Source: Synechococcus sp. WH 8020
GTDB taxonomy: Bacteria; Cyanobacteriota; Cyanobacteriia; PCC-6307; Cyanobiaceae
Direction of reading: 5' to 3'
Assembly (NCBI RefSeq): GCF_001040845.1
Contig: NZ_CP011941.1
Location: 2,238,890 to 2,302,889, forward strand
DNA length: 64,000 nucleotides
Each line of letters opens with the position of its first letter. The stretch's first letter is position 1. The translations under genes were made by a program, and so were the position numbers. Below the pieces are notes generated by a model. That model saw only the letters and a program-made list of their open reading frames with translations. It was not told where the DNA came from and did no database searches. Below are positions 28,558 through 37,406 of the stretch, piece after piece.

Positions 28558-29016
28558 GGCTTAATGTTTTTAAGGATTGCCTGGTAAACGGCGAATTGTT
28601 TGAATTAAGTTTGTTTTTGACTGGAATTTAAAGTCCACATTCTGTTGTGGAGCTGATGATTTCGAGTAGGCCTGTTTGGGTGGACATTTCAGCCATTTGA
28701 TCGGCCTGGTGAGCGTCGCTTTCAACGCAGCTTCTTTGCTTGATTGATGGGTGAGGTGTTCAGAGTATTGATGAGGATTTGTTTGATCTAATGATGAGAT
28801 TTTGAACGATCGGCTTTGTGCTCTGAGCTCCCTCGGGTCCCAAAGGGTTTGGGGTCGCCTAAGGCCTAGCGTCTCAAATGATGCTTTTCTGATTCGAGTG
28901 CGTAGATATTTTTTCTTCTATCTATTGCCGATTCTGATGCGCGAATCACGTTGTTATCGAGGATACCGTTTGGTCATAAAGTATGAAAGACTGGCTTCGC
29001 TTTGTCATCATTGTGA
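28558..29016. other. Intergenic region, no gene recognised
   Basis: About 460 bases between the ahcY terminator and the DedA gene. It is more AT-rich than its neighbours. A short open frame from 28802 runs into the DedA gene in another frame and does not look coding. I see no tRNA, no riboswitch and no known small RNA. It must hold the DedA promoter and is long enough for an unrecognised small RNA. Confidence 0.5.
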
Positions 29017-29676
29017 ATGGGTCTGTCTGAACTGATTACTCAGCTGCCAGAGCTGATTGGACAGGCCGTTGAGGCGAATCAATGGTTGGGGTATGGCGCC
29101 ATTTTTGCCGCCATGTTTCTGGAAAACTTGTTTCCGCCCATCCCCTCAGAACTGATCATGCCCTTGGGAGGGTTTTATGTGCAGCAAGGACAATTGCAAT
29201 TCATCCCCGTTGTCCTTGCGGGTTTGATCGGAACGGTGCTGGGTGCGTTGCCTTGGTACGGCATCGGCCGCCTGATTAATGAAGAACGCATTGAGCAATG
29301 GCTGGAGCGCCATGGTCGCTGGATCGGCATCAGCCCTGAGGAGCTCGCGCGGAGCCGCCGCTGGTTCAGCCGTTATGGCACTGCTTTGGTGTTTTGGGGA
29401 CGGTTGGTACCAGGCATTCGCACTCTGATTTCGGTTCCTGCTGGCATTGAATTGATGCCGATGGCTCCGTTTTTAATCTGGACCACGGCTGGCAGCTTGA
29501 TCTGGACGCTGTTGCTCACCATCGCCGGGATGGTGCTTGGTGAGGGCTACAGCAACGTTGAGGTCTGGATCGACCCCGTCTCCAAAGTGATCAAGGTGGG
29601 CCTGGTCATTGCCGTTTTGGCTGGTGGGATTTGGCTTGCCCTCAGGATTTGGCGTCGCCGCCAGTCCGCCGATTAA
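29017..29676 (+). CDS. DedA-family membrane protein
   Basis: Inner-membrane protein of 219 aa of the DedA/VTT family, members of which act in lipid (undecaprenyl-phosphate or phospholipid) translocation and membrane homeostasis. Family features are visible: MFLENLFPPIPSELIMPLGG near residue 30, the interhelical segment, and FWGRLVPGIRTLISVPAGIELMP with the conserved arginines near residue 130. Four to six hydrophobic helices are predicted. It is monocistronic, with ssb convergent 80 bases downstream. Confidence 0.9.
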   Translation: MGLSELITQLPELIGQAVEANQWLGYGAIFAAMFLENLFPPIPSELIMPLGGFYVQQGQLQFIPVVLAGLIGTVLGALPWYGIGRLINEERIEQWLERHGRWIGISPEELARSRRWFSRYGTALVFWGRLVPGIRTLISVPAGIELMPMAPFLIWTTAGSLIWTLLLTIAGMVLGEGYSNVEVWIDPVSKVIKVGLVIAVLAGGIWLALRIWRRRQSAD

Positions 29677-29756
29677 CCAGCTTGAGGATTACCAGCGACC
29701 GGTTGGTGTGATCCCCTCCCAAGGCTGGGAGTAGCCGGTCGCCATGGTTGATTGAT

Positions 29757-30137
29757 TTAGAAAGGAACCTCTTCGTCGCTGGGGCTTCCTCCACCAAACC
29801 CGCCGGAACCCGCTTCGCTGTCGCGCTTGGAGCCCAGAAGTTCGAGGCGATCAACCCGAACGACAGGCTTGCTGCGTTCTTCGCCGCTATTGCGATCTGT
29901 CCAGCGATCCAATTTGAAGCTGCCGATGATGCCGAGGAGTGATCCTTTTTTGACGTAATCAGCGGCAACCTGGGCCTGTTTTCCCCAGATCTCAAGGTTG
30001 AACCAATCCGGCTCGTCGTCGCGGCTGCGGCGATTCACGGCAATGGTCAGGTTGGCCACCATGCTTCCTGATTCGAAGTAGCGAACTTCAGGGTCTCGGC
30101 CAGCCCGGCCGACCAGCGTTACGGAATTGACACTCAT
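29757..30137 (-). CDS. ssb: Single-stranded DNA-binding protein
   Basis: Binds single-stranded DNA during replication, repair and recombination. The 126 aa protein starts with MSVNSVTLVGRAGRDPEVR, has the OB-fold core (DWFNLEIWGKQAQVAADYVKKG) and ends with a Gly-rich linker and the acidic tip DEEVPF that recruits partner proteins. The length is normal for cyanobacteria. It is divergent from mreB. Confidence 0.96.
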   Translation of the reverse strand: MSVNSVTLVGRAGRDPEVRYFESGSMVANLTIAVNRRSRDDEPDWFNLEIWGKQAQVAADYVKKGSLLGIIGSFKLDRWTDRNSGEERSKPVVRVDRLELLGSKRDSEAGSGGFGGGSPSDEEVPF

Positions 30138-30273
30138 GAAGGTTTGGTTTTGCGTGGATTAATGATGCGCCACGGTTGTCGTAGCTGCTTTTAAGGAGTT
30201 CCACCCTCAGCGCCGGATGTATCAGCCGGTGCATGACACCCCACCTAAGATTCTGCGACTTGTGCCATAGCCA

Positions 30274-31326
30274 GTGCTTTTTCGTCGATTTCAGCTTTCC
30301 CGTGACATCGGTATCGACCTCGGCACTGCCAATACGCTCATTTATGTCTCCGGCAAGGGGATTGTGTTGCAAGAGCCTTCAGTGGTGGCGATTGATCTCG
30401 AGCGGGGGGTGCCCCTGGCGGTTGGAGATGAAGCGAAGCTGATGTTGGGCCGTACGCCAGGGAACATTCGTGCGGTGCGGCCCCTGCGTGATGGCGTGAT
30501 CGCTGATTTTGATGCTGCAGAGCAGATGCTCAAAAGCTTCATTCAAAAAGGCAACGAGGGCCGCGGAATCGTTGCCCCACGCTTGGTGGTGGGGATCCCC
30601 AGCGGTGTGACGGGTGTGGAGCGCCGCGCCGTACGTGAGGCAGGCCTGGCCGGTGCCAGAGAAGTGCATCTCATCGACGAGCCCGTGGCCGCGGCGATTG
30701 GTGCTGGTTTGCCGGTGACGGAGCCAGTCGGCACGATGATTGTGGATATTGGGGGTGGAACCACCGAAGTGGCGGTGCTCAGCCTCGGAGGCACCGTCCT
30801 GAGTGAATCGGTTCGAGTGGCCGGTGATGAAATCAGCGATTCGATCGGTGTCCATCTCAAAAAGGTTCACAACCTGGTGGTGGGCGAGCGCACCGCCGAA
30901 GACATCAAGATTCGAATCGGTTCCGCATTCCCAGACAACGACTTCGATCAGACGGTGATGGATGTGCGTGGCTTGCACCTCCTCTCTGGGTTGCCGCGCA
31001 CGATTCAGCTCCAGGCGGGTGACCTTCGCGAGGCCATCGCTGAGCCCCTCAACGTGATTGTTGAGGCGGTGAAGCGCACACTCGAACGCACCCCTCCTGA
31101 GCTGGCAGCAGACATCGTTGATCGCGGAATCATGCTTGCTGGCGGTGGGGCCCTGGTGAGGGGGATTAGTGACCTGATCAGCCATGAAACGGGGATCTTC
31201 ACCCACGTTGCGGAAGATCCGCTCCTCTGCGTGGTGAATGGCTGCGGTCAGGTGCTGGAGGATTACAAGCGCCTGCAGCGTGTGCTGGATACACCTGAAT
31301 TCGTTCGTTCTGCTACGAGCCTCTAA
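30274..31326 (+). CDS. mreB: Rod-shape actin homologue MreB
   Basis: Bacterial actin that organises side-wall peptidoglycan synthesis. The 350 aa protein has the phosphate-1 loop IGIDLGTANTLIY near the N-terminus, DEPVAAAIGAGLPV, the phosphate-2 loop IVDIGGGTTEVAVLSLGG, and the adenosine motif LAGGGALVRG. The start is a GTG at 30274, directly before LFRRFQLSRDIGIDLG; no better start fits. It is the first gene of mreB-mreC-mreD and a solute-binding lipoprotein gene. Confidence 0.96.
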   Translation: MLFRRFQLSRDIGIDLGTANTLIYVSGKGIVLQEPSVVAIDLERGVPLAVGDEAKLMLGRTPGNIRAVRPLRDGVIADFDAAEQMLKSFIQKGNEGRGIVAPRLVVGIPSGVTGVERRAVREAGLAGAREVHLIDEPVAAAIGAGLPVTEPVGTMIVDIGGGTTEVAVLSLGGTVLSESVRVAGDEISDSIGVHLKKVHNLVVGERTAEDIKIRIGSAFPDNDFDQTVMDVRGLHLLSGLPRTIQLQAGDLREAIAEPLNVIVEAVKRTLERTPPELAADIVDRGIMLAGGGALVRGISDLISHETGIFTHVAEDPLLCVVNGCGQVLEDYKRLQRVLDTPEFVRSATSL

Positions 31327-31331
31327 TTACA

Positions 31332-32075
31332 ATGGGCTCCTCGCCGTGGCCGCAGGGAACGCGTTCCCGGAGCCTGAAACGAATCTGGCCTTGGCTCGTT
31401 CTTCTCGGCGTGCTGGGGATGGTGCGTTGGAGCAAGGGCGCAGGCTTTGTTGATGCCTATGCCTTTCTGACGCGTCCATTTTGGCCTGGTTCAGCTCAGA
31501 AACAGTGGATCCAGTCAGCGCAGCAGCAGAACGATGCCACGCGTTTGCAGCTGCTCGAGGTGGATAACGCCCGTTTAAGGGGGTTGCTTGCGCTGGATCG
31601 TCAAGGTGCCAACAACGCGATTTCAGCTGCTGTGATCTCCAGAACGCCTGCGGGATGGTGGCAACAGATCGTGCTGGGAAAGGGGACTCTGGATGGCATC
31701 CAACAAGGTGATGCAGTGATCGGTCCAGGTGGATTGATTGGCCGGGTTCAAAGTGCCACCCCTGCCACAAGCCTTGTGCGTTTGCTCACCGCCCCCGGGA
31801 GTCGAGTTGGGGTTTGGGTGCCACGGACCCGTCAACATGCCCTGCTGGTGGGCATGGGAACGTCCCGCCCCGAATTGAAATTCATCGATCGAGATGTGAA
31901 GGTGCGACCCGGCGATCTAGTGAGCACCTCCCCAGCCAGCACCCTGCTGCCTGCGAACCTTCCGGTGGCCGTGGTGCAGTCCTTGAACTCCAGGGCGGTG
32001 CCGGCTCCAACGGCTTTGGTTCAGTTGATTGCGCCTCCGGATGCGATCGATTGGGTCCAGGTGAGTAGGCGCTGA
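31332..32075 (+). CDS. mreC: Rod shape-determining protein MreC
   Basis: Periplasmic scaffold that links MreB to the elongation complex. The 247 aa protein has one N-terminal membrane segment (IWPWLVLLGVLGMVRW), a coiled-coil stretch (about residues 60-85, NDATRLQLLEVDNARLRGLL), and the beta-barrel MreC domain with ISRTPAGWWQQIVLGKG and GLIGRVQSATP. It starts 5 bases after mreB and ends 3 bases before mreD. Confidence 0.92.
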   Translation: MGSSPWPQGTRSRSLKRIWPWLVLLGVLGMVRWSKGAGFVDAYAFLTRPFWPGSAQKQWIQSAQQQNDATRLQLLEVDNARLRGLLALDRQGANNAISAAVISRTPAGWWQQIVLGKGTLDGIQQGDAVIGPGGLIGRVQSATPATSLVRLLTAPGSRVGVWVPRTRQHALLVGMGTSRPELKFIDRDVKVRPGDLVSTSPASTLLPANLPVAVVQSLNSRAVPAPTALVQLIAPPDAIDWVQVSRR

Positions 32076-32078
32076 TCG

Positions 32079-32582
32079 ATGGCTCGTCTTCACAGACAAC
32101 CAATCTGTGTTGCCTCTGGATTGTTGGTGCCGTTGATCAGCTTGGCGGCACCGTCATGGCTGAGCTTGGGCGGTGTATTGCCGAGCTGGGCCGTGTTGTG
32201 GCTGCTGCCTTGGGCGCTGGTTGATGGACCGGTGTCGGGTCTGATTGCGGGTGCGGCGATGGGGCTAGTCCTGGACGGTCTCACGGTGGGAGATGCCAGC
32301 CAGGTGCCCGCTTTGATGCTGTTGGGCTGGTGGTGGGGATGGCTGGGGCGGCGCGGACCACCGATTCAACGCAGTCTCAATTTGGGATTGTTGGCTTGGA
32401 TTGGCACGATGTTGCTAGGGCTAACTCTTTGGGCGCAGCTGTTGGTTGAAGGCGTGGATGCACCTTTGGCCCAAGCTTTTGCATTGCACACCTGTTTGGC
32501 GCAAGGGCTGATGACGGGCCTGATGGCCCCGATGATTGGGTCTTGGCAACTTCTGATCTGGCGACGGCGTACTCCCGCATGA
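32079..32582 (+). CDS. mreD: Rod shape-determining protein MreD
   Basis: Hydrophobic inner-membrane protein of 167 aa with about five helices, placed directly after mreC as MreD is in most bacteria. Sequence motifs are weak, as usual for MreD, but GPVSGLIAGAAMGLVLDGLTVG is a typical segment. Its stop overlaps the ATG of the downstream lipoprotein gene (ATGA), so the two are translationally coupled. Confidence 0.85.
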   Translation: MARLHRQPICVASGLLVPLISLAAPSWLSLGGVLPSWAVLWLLPWALVDGPVSGLIAGAAMGLVLDGLTVGDASQVPALMLLGWWWGWLGRRGPPIQRSLNLGLLAWIGTMLLGLTLWAQLLVEGVDAPLAQAFALHTCLAQGLMTGLMAPMIGSWQLLIWRRRTPA

Positions 32583-33886
32583 TTCAGCACACTTCCCATC
32601 GTCGTAGGTGGCTCGCTCTGGCCCTGGTCAGCACGTCGTTGCTGATCGGGGGCTGCCGGCGTGCCGCAGCGCCAGAAGGAGCTCTCCAGCTTTGGACACT
32701 GCAATTAGCGCCCAAGTTCAACACCTACATGGAACAGGTGATTGACCGCTGGGACGATGGCCATCCCGATGCACCGGTGCGCTGGACCGACTTGCCTTGG
32801 GGCTCGGTGGAACGGAAGCTTCTGGCTGCAGTGTTTGCGCGCACCGCCCCTGATGTGGTGAATCTCAACCCCCCCTTTGCGGCCAATTTGGCAAGCAAGG
32901 GGGGGTTGACCGATCTCACGCCGCTGTTGCCACCCGATGCCGCTCAGCGCTATTTGCCTTCGGTGTGGCGTGCGGCACGCGATCCAAAGGCTGGCCAGAT
33001 CGCCTTGCCCTGGTATCTCACGGTCCGCCTCAGCTTGGTCAACCAGAAGCTTCTGCAACAGGCGGGCGTGAACGCGCCACCTCGTCGATGGGAGGACGTT
33101 CCTGCCTTTGCCCGTCAACTTCGAGAGCGAACAGGGCGTTACGGACTCTTTGTCACGGCAGTGCCCGACGATTCAGCTGAATTGCTGGAGTCGATGGTGC
33201 AGATGGGGGTCGTCTTGCTGGATGACAAACAGCGAGCGGGATTCAACTCTCCAGAGGGCCGTAAGGCGTTTGCGTTTTGGACCGATTTATATCGAGAGGG
33301 GCTTCTCCCTAGAGAAGTGGTCAGCCAGGGGCAACGCCGGGCGATTGAGCTCTACCAAAGTGGAGAGCTCGCGCTGCTGGCCAGTGGGGCTGAATTTTTA
33401 CGCAGCATCCAGACCAACGCCCCTGGCGTGGCGGCGGTGACCTCACCGCAACCGCCACTCACAGGAGGCGATGGCACCGCCAACGTGGCTTTGATGACGC
33501 TTGCGGTTCCTCGCCAGAGTCAGCGCGCGCAAGAGGCGTTGTCGTTTGCACTCGATCTCACCAACGGGCCGAACCAAGCGCGCTTTGCGCGCGAGGCCAG
33601 GGTGTTGCCCTCCTCCCTGGAGGCGCTCAGGCAGGTGCGTTCTGAGCTTGAAGCCGAGCGTCCTGCAACCCCTGAGTTGGCTCAAATTCGAGAGGCAAGG
33701 CTTCTCTCTGCCAAGACGCTGGAGCGGGCCCGGGTCCTGGTCCCTGCGACGCCCGGTGTCAAGCGTCTTCAGAGCATCGTGTACACCCAATTACAACGGG
33801 CGATGTTGGGTCAGATCAGCAGTGAGGAGGCAGTGCGTACGGCTGCTGAGCAGTGGAACCGTTACTCAGAGGCGCGATGGCCCTAA
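32579..33886 (+). CDS. ABC transporter solute-binding lipoprotein (sugar type)
   Basis: Extracellular solute-binding protein of 435 aa of the maltose/sn-glycerol-3-phosphate class (family 1). The N-terminus has a signal ending in the lipobox LIGGC, so it should be a lipid-anchored periplasmic protein. Typical parts are the LQLWTLQLAPKF opening, FARTAPDVVNLNPPFAANLASKGGLTDLTPLL, and GRKAFAFWTDLYREGLLP. I use the ATG at 32579, which overlaps the mreD stop; the frame is open to 32543 inside mreD. No permease or ATPase gene is nearby, so its transporter partners and substrate are unknown. Confidence 0.9.
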   Translation: MIQHTSHRRRWLALALVSTSLLIGGCRRAAAPEGALQLWTLQLAPKFNTYMEQVIDRWDDGHPDAPVRWTDLPWGSVERKLLAAVFARTAPDVVNLNPPFAANLASKGGLTDLTPLLPPDAAQRYLPSVWRAARDPKAGQIALPWYLTVRLSLVNQKLLQQAGVNAPPRRWEDVPAFARQLRERTGRYGLFVTAVPDDSAELLESMVQMGVVLLDDKQRAGFNSPEGRKAFAFWTDLYREGLLPREVVSQGQRRAIELYQSGELALLASGAEFLRSIQTNAPGVAAVTSPQPPLTGGDGTANVALMTLAVPRQSQRAQEALSFALDLTNGPNQARFAREARVLPSSLEALRQVRSELEAERPATPELAQIREARLLSAKTLERARVLVPATPGVKRLQSIVYTQLQRAMLGQISSEEAVRTAAEQWNRYSEARWP

Positions 33887-34024
33887 TGCCTTCACGAGTT
33901 GCACTCATGGGTTGCGTTGAATTGAAAACATAAAAACAATCGAAAGCCTGAGCCCCTAACTTTTGGCTGCTCACGAACTGTTCACGCCGACCGGTAGAGT
34001 CAATTCTCTTCACATTGTGTTGCG

Positions 34025-34792
34025 ATGCCCACAGATGGGCCTTCTGCAAAAGGAACCATTCTTGTGGTGGACGACGAACCCGCAGTGAGACGGGTTTTGT
34101 TGATGCGTCTGCAATTGGCTGGTTACGACGTCGTCTCCGCTGAGGATGGTGAGGAGGCGTTGGAAATGTTTCACAGTGAATCGCCGGATCTCGTCGTTCT
34201 CGACGTGATGCTTCCCAAGATGGATGGCTTTGCGGTCTGCAGGCGTTTACGCGCTGAGTCGTGCGTCCCGATTATTTTTCTCTCGGCCTTGGAGTCCATC
34301 TCCGAACGCGTGGCTGGCCTTGACCTTGGAGCGGACGATTATCTTCCAAAGCCCTTTAGCCCAAAGGAACTTGAAGCCCGCATCTCCACGATCCTGAGAC
34401 GGGTGGGGTCTGGTTCTGCCACCGTTGAGCCCCGCGAGATTCCCAGTGGCCAAGGCGTGATGCGTGTTGGAGATTTAGTGGTCGACACCAATCGCCGTCA
34501 GGTGAACCGGGGAACCGAACGCATTGCTCTGACTTACACAGAATTCAGCCTTCTTGAATTGCTCTTCCGCGACCCAGGTCATGTGGTCCCTAGGGCCGAA
34601 ATCCTTGAGCAGCTTTGGGGCTATCCGCCCCGACGTGCGGCTGATCTGAGGGTTGTTGACGTGTATGTGGCACGCCTGCGAGGCAAGCTCGAGCCCGACC
34701 CGCGCAATCCTGAACTGATCCTGACGGTGAGAGGGATCGGCTACGCGTCCCAACGCATGGGTGAACCTGCAGGAGCACCTGCAGCAGTTTGA
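34025..34792 (+). CDS. OmpR/PhoB-family response regulator (RpaB/RpaA type)
   Basis: Two-component transcription regulator of 255 aa. The receiver domain has ILVVDDEPAVRR, the phosphorylation site in LVVLDVMLPKMDG, the Ser in FLSAL and the Lys in PKPFSPKELEARI. The C-terminal winged-helix domain has LTYTEFSLLELL and VVDVYVARLRGKLEPDP and ends with the wing VRGIGYASQR. It resembles RpaB (ycf27) more than the freshwater RpaA, but picocyanobacterial genomes use both names and I cannot settle which orthologue this is. These regulators control phycobilisome, high-light or circadian genes. No kinase gene is adjacent; lysS follows. Confidence 0.87.
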   Translation: MPTDGPSAKGTILVVDDEPAVRRVLLMRLQLAGYDVVSAEDGEEALEMFHSESPDLVVLDVMLPKMDGFAVCRRLRAESCVPIIFLSALESISERVAGLDLGADDYLPKPFSPKELEARISTILRRVGSGSATVEPREIPSGQGVMRVGDLVVDTNRRQVNRGTERIALTYTEFSLLELLFRDPGHVVPRAEILEQLWGYPPRRAADLRVVDVYVARLRGKLEPDPRNPELILTVRGIGYASQRMGEPAGAPAAV

Positions 34793-34863
34793 TGAATTTG
34801 GCGTGATCCGTTCGCTCTTGTGCCCGCCGCGGGGCAGGATGGCGCCCGACTGCTTCTTCTCTC

Positions 34864-36333
34864 TTGTCTGAACTTCGTGAGACCCGCTTGGAGAAGGCGA
34901 ATGCTCTCAAAGAACAGGGGCAAGAGCCGTATGCATTGCGTTTTGATCTGACCGATCGCATGGCTCGCCTGCAATCCGATCACGCTGATCTTGCAAATGG
35001 CACCGAGCGAGACCTGAAGGTTTCGGTTGCTGGTCGGGTGATGACGCGCCGGGTGATGGGCAAGCTTGCGTTTTTCACGCTGGCGGACGAAACGGGAACG
35101 ATCCAGTTGTTCCTCGAGAAAGCAACGCTGGGCGACAGCTTTGCTCAGCTCAGTTCCTTGGTGGATGCAGGTGACCTCATCGGGGTTCACGGCATCTTGC
35201 GCCGTACGGATCGGGGTGAATTGTCCGTCAAGGTGAGCGAATGGCAGATGCTCACTAAAGCGCTGCAGCCATTGCCAGATAAGTGGCATGGTCTCGCGGA
35301 TGTGGAGAAGCGCTATCGACAGCGCTATCTGGATTTGATCGTGACGCCGCAGTCCCGTGAGACGTTCCGTCGTCGGGCGATGGCCGTGAGTGCGATCCGG
35401 CGTTGGTTGGATGAACGCGACTTTCTAGAGATCGAAACACCGGTCTTGCAGTCCGAAGCCGGAGGCGCTGAGGCGCGGCCGTTCATCACGCACCACAACA
35501 CCCTCGATCTGCCTCTCTACTTGCGGATTGCCACGGAGCTCCATCTCAAACGGCTCGTGGTGGGTGGATTTGAACGGGTCTATGAGCTCGGGCGGATCTT
35601 TCGCAACGAAGGGGTGAGCACGCGCCATAACCCTGAATTCACGTCGGTGGAGGTGTATCAGGCCTATGCCGATTACAACGACATGATGGCGCTCACCGAA
35701 CAGCTAATCGCTTCGGTTTGTGAGCAGGTATGCGGTACAACCCGCATCAGCTACCAGGGCGTGGAGGTGGATCTGACGCCGTCCTGGAGGCGCGCCACGA
35801 TGCATGAACTCGTACAGGAGGCCACCGGCCTTGATTTCACCTGCTTCGAGACCCGTGAAGCGGCTGTGGAGGCGATGCAAGCCGCCAATCTCCCGACGCC
35901 TGATAAGGCAGACACCGTTGGACGGCTGTTGAACGAAGCGTTTGAGCATGCTGTGGAACCCAATTTGATTCAGCCCACCTTTGTGCTCGATTACCCCCAG
36001 GAAATTTCACCCCTGGCGCGTAAACACCGCAGCAAGCCAGGGCTTGTGGAGCGGTTTGAGTTATTCATTGTGGGACGAGAAACGGCCAATGCCTTCAGTG
36101 AGCTCACGGATCCTTTGGATCAACGAGGCCGCATGGAGCTCCAGCAGGAACGTCGTGCTGCCGGAGATGTGGAAGCCAGCGGAGTGGATGAGGATTTCAT
36201 CCAGGCCCTCGAAGTGGGGATGCCCCCTACGGGTGGACTTGGAATTGGCATTGATCGCCTGGTGATGTTGCTGACTGACAGCCCCTCGATTCGTGATGTC
36301 ATTGCCTTCCCATTGATGCGACCTGAGGGGTGA
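34864..36333 (+). CDS. lysS: Lysyl-tRNA synthetase, class II
   Basis: Charges tRNA-Lys. The 489 aa protein has the N-terminal OB-fold anticodon domain ([24 protein letters not shown]) and the class II core: motif 2 [15 protein letters not shown] near residue 240 and motif 3 [14 protein letters not shown] near residue 460. The start is a TTG at 34864 ([14 protein letters not shown]), needed to give the family N-terminus; no ATG is in a suitable place. It follows the response regulator gene by 71 bases. Confidence 0.95.
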   Translation: MSELRETRLEKANALKEQGQEPYALRFDLTDRMARLQSDHADLANGTERDLKVSVAGRVMTRRVMGKLAFFTLADETGTIQLFLEKATLGDSFAQLSSLVDAGDLIGVHGILRRTDRGELSVKVSEWQMLTKALQPLPDKWHGLADVEKRYRQRYLDLIVTPQSRETFRRRAMAVSAIRRWLDERDFLEIETPVLQSEAGGAEARPFITHHNTLDLPLYLRIATELHLKRLVVGGFERVYELGRIFRNEGVSTRHNPEFTSVEVYQAYADYNDMMALTEQLIASVCEQVCGTTRISYQGVEVDLTPSWRRATMHELVQEATGLDFTCFETREAAVEAMQAANLPTPDKADTVGRLLNEAFEHAVEPNLIQPTFVLDYPQEISPLARKHRSKPGLVERFELFIVGRETANAFSELTDPLDQRGRMELQQERRAAGDVEASGVDEDFIQALEVGMPPTGGLGIGIDRLVMLLTDSPSIRDVIAFPLMRPEG

Positions 36334-36377
36334 CCTGTCAGCATGGATAATTAACCCAGTGGCAGGGTCCAATTCCC

Positions 36378-36641
36378 ATGAGTGGTGAGCGCGTAGGTTT
36401 CCGCTTCAAACACGCCGATGCGGTGGTCAAGCGCAATCCGCAGGGACGTTCCCGTCGCGGATGGGTGATGGAGCCAGTGGAGCAGACCACGAGCCGAGGC
36501 ACCAAGATGCCCGCTTATCGCATCCGCTGGCGCGATAGTGAGCGTCCTGAGATTGTCCTCCAGCACATGCTGATTGCTGATCCAGACCCCACCCCTCCGC
36601 CTGAAAACGTGAGCCTCGAGCCTCCCGCACCGAAGGCTTGA
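36378..36641 (+). CDS. Conserved hypothetical small protein
   Basis: An 87 aa basic protein of unknown function. It begins with MSGERVGFRFKHADAVVKRN, has the segment KMPAYRIRWRDSERPEIVLQ in the middle and a Pro-rich acidic tail. No membrane segment or known motif is seen. The arrangement of a short beta-rich core (AYRIRW, EIVLQH) looks like a small soluble domain. It follows lysS by 44 bases on the same strand and is convergent with the ergothioneine gene cluster. Confidence 0.7.
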   Translation: MSGERVGFRFKHADAVVKRNPQGRSRRGWVMEPVEQTTSRGTKMPAYRIRWRDSERPEIVLQHMLIADPDPTPPPENVSLEPPAPKA

Positions 36642-36663
36642 TCCAGAGCAATCTCAAGTTCGA

Positions 36664-37149
36664 TTAGTTGAGGCCTTGATTGCGCCTCAGTTCTTCAAGC
36701 TCTTGCTGTGCTTCAAATAAGGCCCAATCCTCATCAAGGCTGAGCCTGGATGTGGACTGTTTTTCCTGGGTTTTAAGGCTGTTGAGCTGCGCTTCGAGTT
36801 CGGCGAACTGAAGCCCAAGTGCCTCGAACTCCTCCCAGAGCTCGCGACCTTGCTGCATCAGAGCAGCAACGTGCTGATCCGCCCGTTGTGCGAGTTCAAG
36901 GGCACCAGCCCTTCGTGCTTTCTCGCTACGCGTTGTCCAGGCTTGGACCTGTTCGGCGAGGGTGAGCAGCTGGCGGCGTAATTCCCTCGCTTGGAGTTGC
37001 TGTTGCCCGCGACGGTTGTGTAGATCCCTTTGGCGGTCCTGGAGATGCTGTTCGCGCAGAAGTTGATCCTGAGCTGGATTGCTGCGCAAAAACTGTTCAA
37101 GCCGTTCCTCCAATCCGCGTTCGAGGTTGTCCAGCCAGGTGGGACTCAT
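36664..37149 (-). CDS. Hercynine metabolism-associated coiled-coil protein
   Basis: A 161 aa protein, highly charged and rich in Gln, Glu, Leu and Arg, predicted to be almost fully alpha-helical coiled coil (LLREQHLQDRQRDLHNRR, LREL-type heptads). It ends with LSLDEDWALFEAQQELEELR. Proteins of this type are found in cyanobacteria next to the ergothioneine genes and are named hercynine metabolism protein in databases, a name based on gene context only. Here it is the last gene of the egtB-egtD cluster and overlaps the upstream small gene by 4 bases. Confidence 0.75.
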   Translation of the reverse strand: MSPTWLDNLERGLEERLEQFLRSNPAQDQLLREQHLQDRQRDLHNRRGQQQLQARELRRQLLTLAEQVQAWTTRSEKARRAGALELAQRADQHVAALMQQGRELWEEFEALGLQFAELEAQLNSLKTQEKQSTSRLSLDEDWALFEAQQELEELRRNQGLN

Positions 37150-37379
37150 GGGATTTGATCCGGTGCGCGTGTGATCAATGGAGCTTCGATTTCCTCTTCC
37201 AGCGGATTGATCGCACCTTCCCGTGAACGGAGCAACAGCTGGGTGAGACGAGCGACTGATCCCTCCCCGAGCTCCAGTGCACCCAGGCGATCGAAGGCAT
37301 TGCGATACACCGCTTCTAGCTCTTCCATCAGGGTTTCACGTTGGAGGCGAACTGTGGCCCGTTGCTCGTCGCGACTCAT
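37146..37379 (-). CDS. Hercynine metabolism-associated small protein
   Basis: A 77 aa helical protein (RDEQRATVRLQRETLMEEL near the start, then LGSVARL-like and LLLRSREGAINPLEEE segments). It matches in size and position the small protein that accompanies egtD and egtB in cyanobacteria; its role is unknown. It starts 27 bases after egtD ends and overlaps the coiled-coil gene by 4 bases, so all four genes are probably one operon. Confidence 0.72.
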   Translation of the reverse strand: MSRDEQRATVRLQRETLMEELEAVYRNAFDRLGALELGEGSVARLTQLLLRSREGAINPLEEEIEAPLITRAPDQIP

Positions 37380-37406
37380 GGCTCAGCAGGGATGAAGGGT
37401 TGGATC

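Noticed and set aside
30379-31206. Long open frame (275 codons) antisense to mreB
   Set aside because: It lies fully opposite a clear mreB gene; composition (many His, Gln and Thr) is what the third-position bias of the sense gene would give. No motif or start context supports it.
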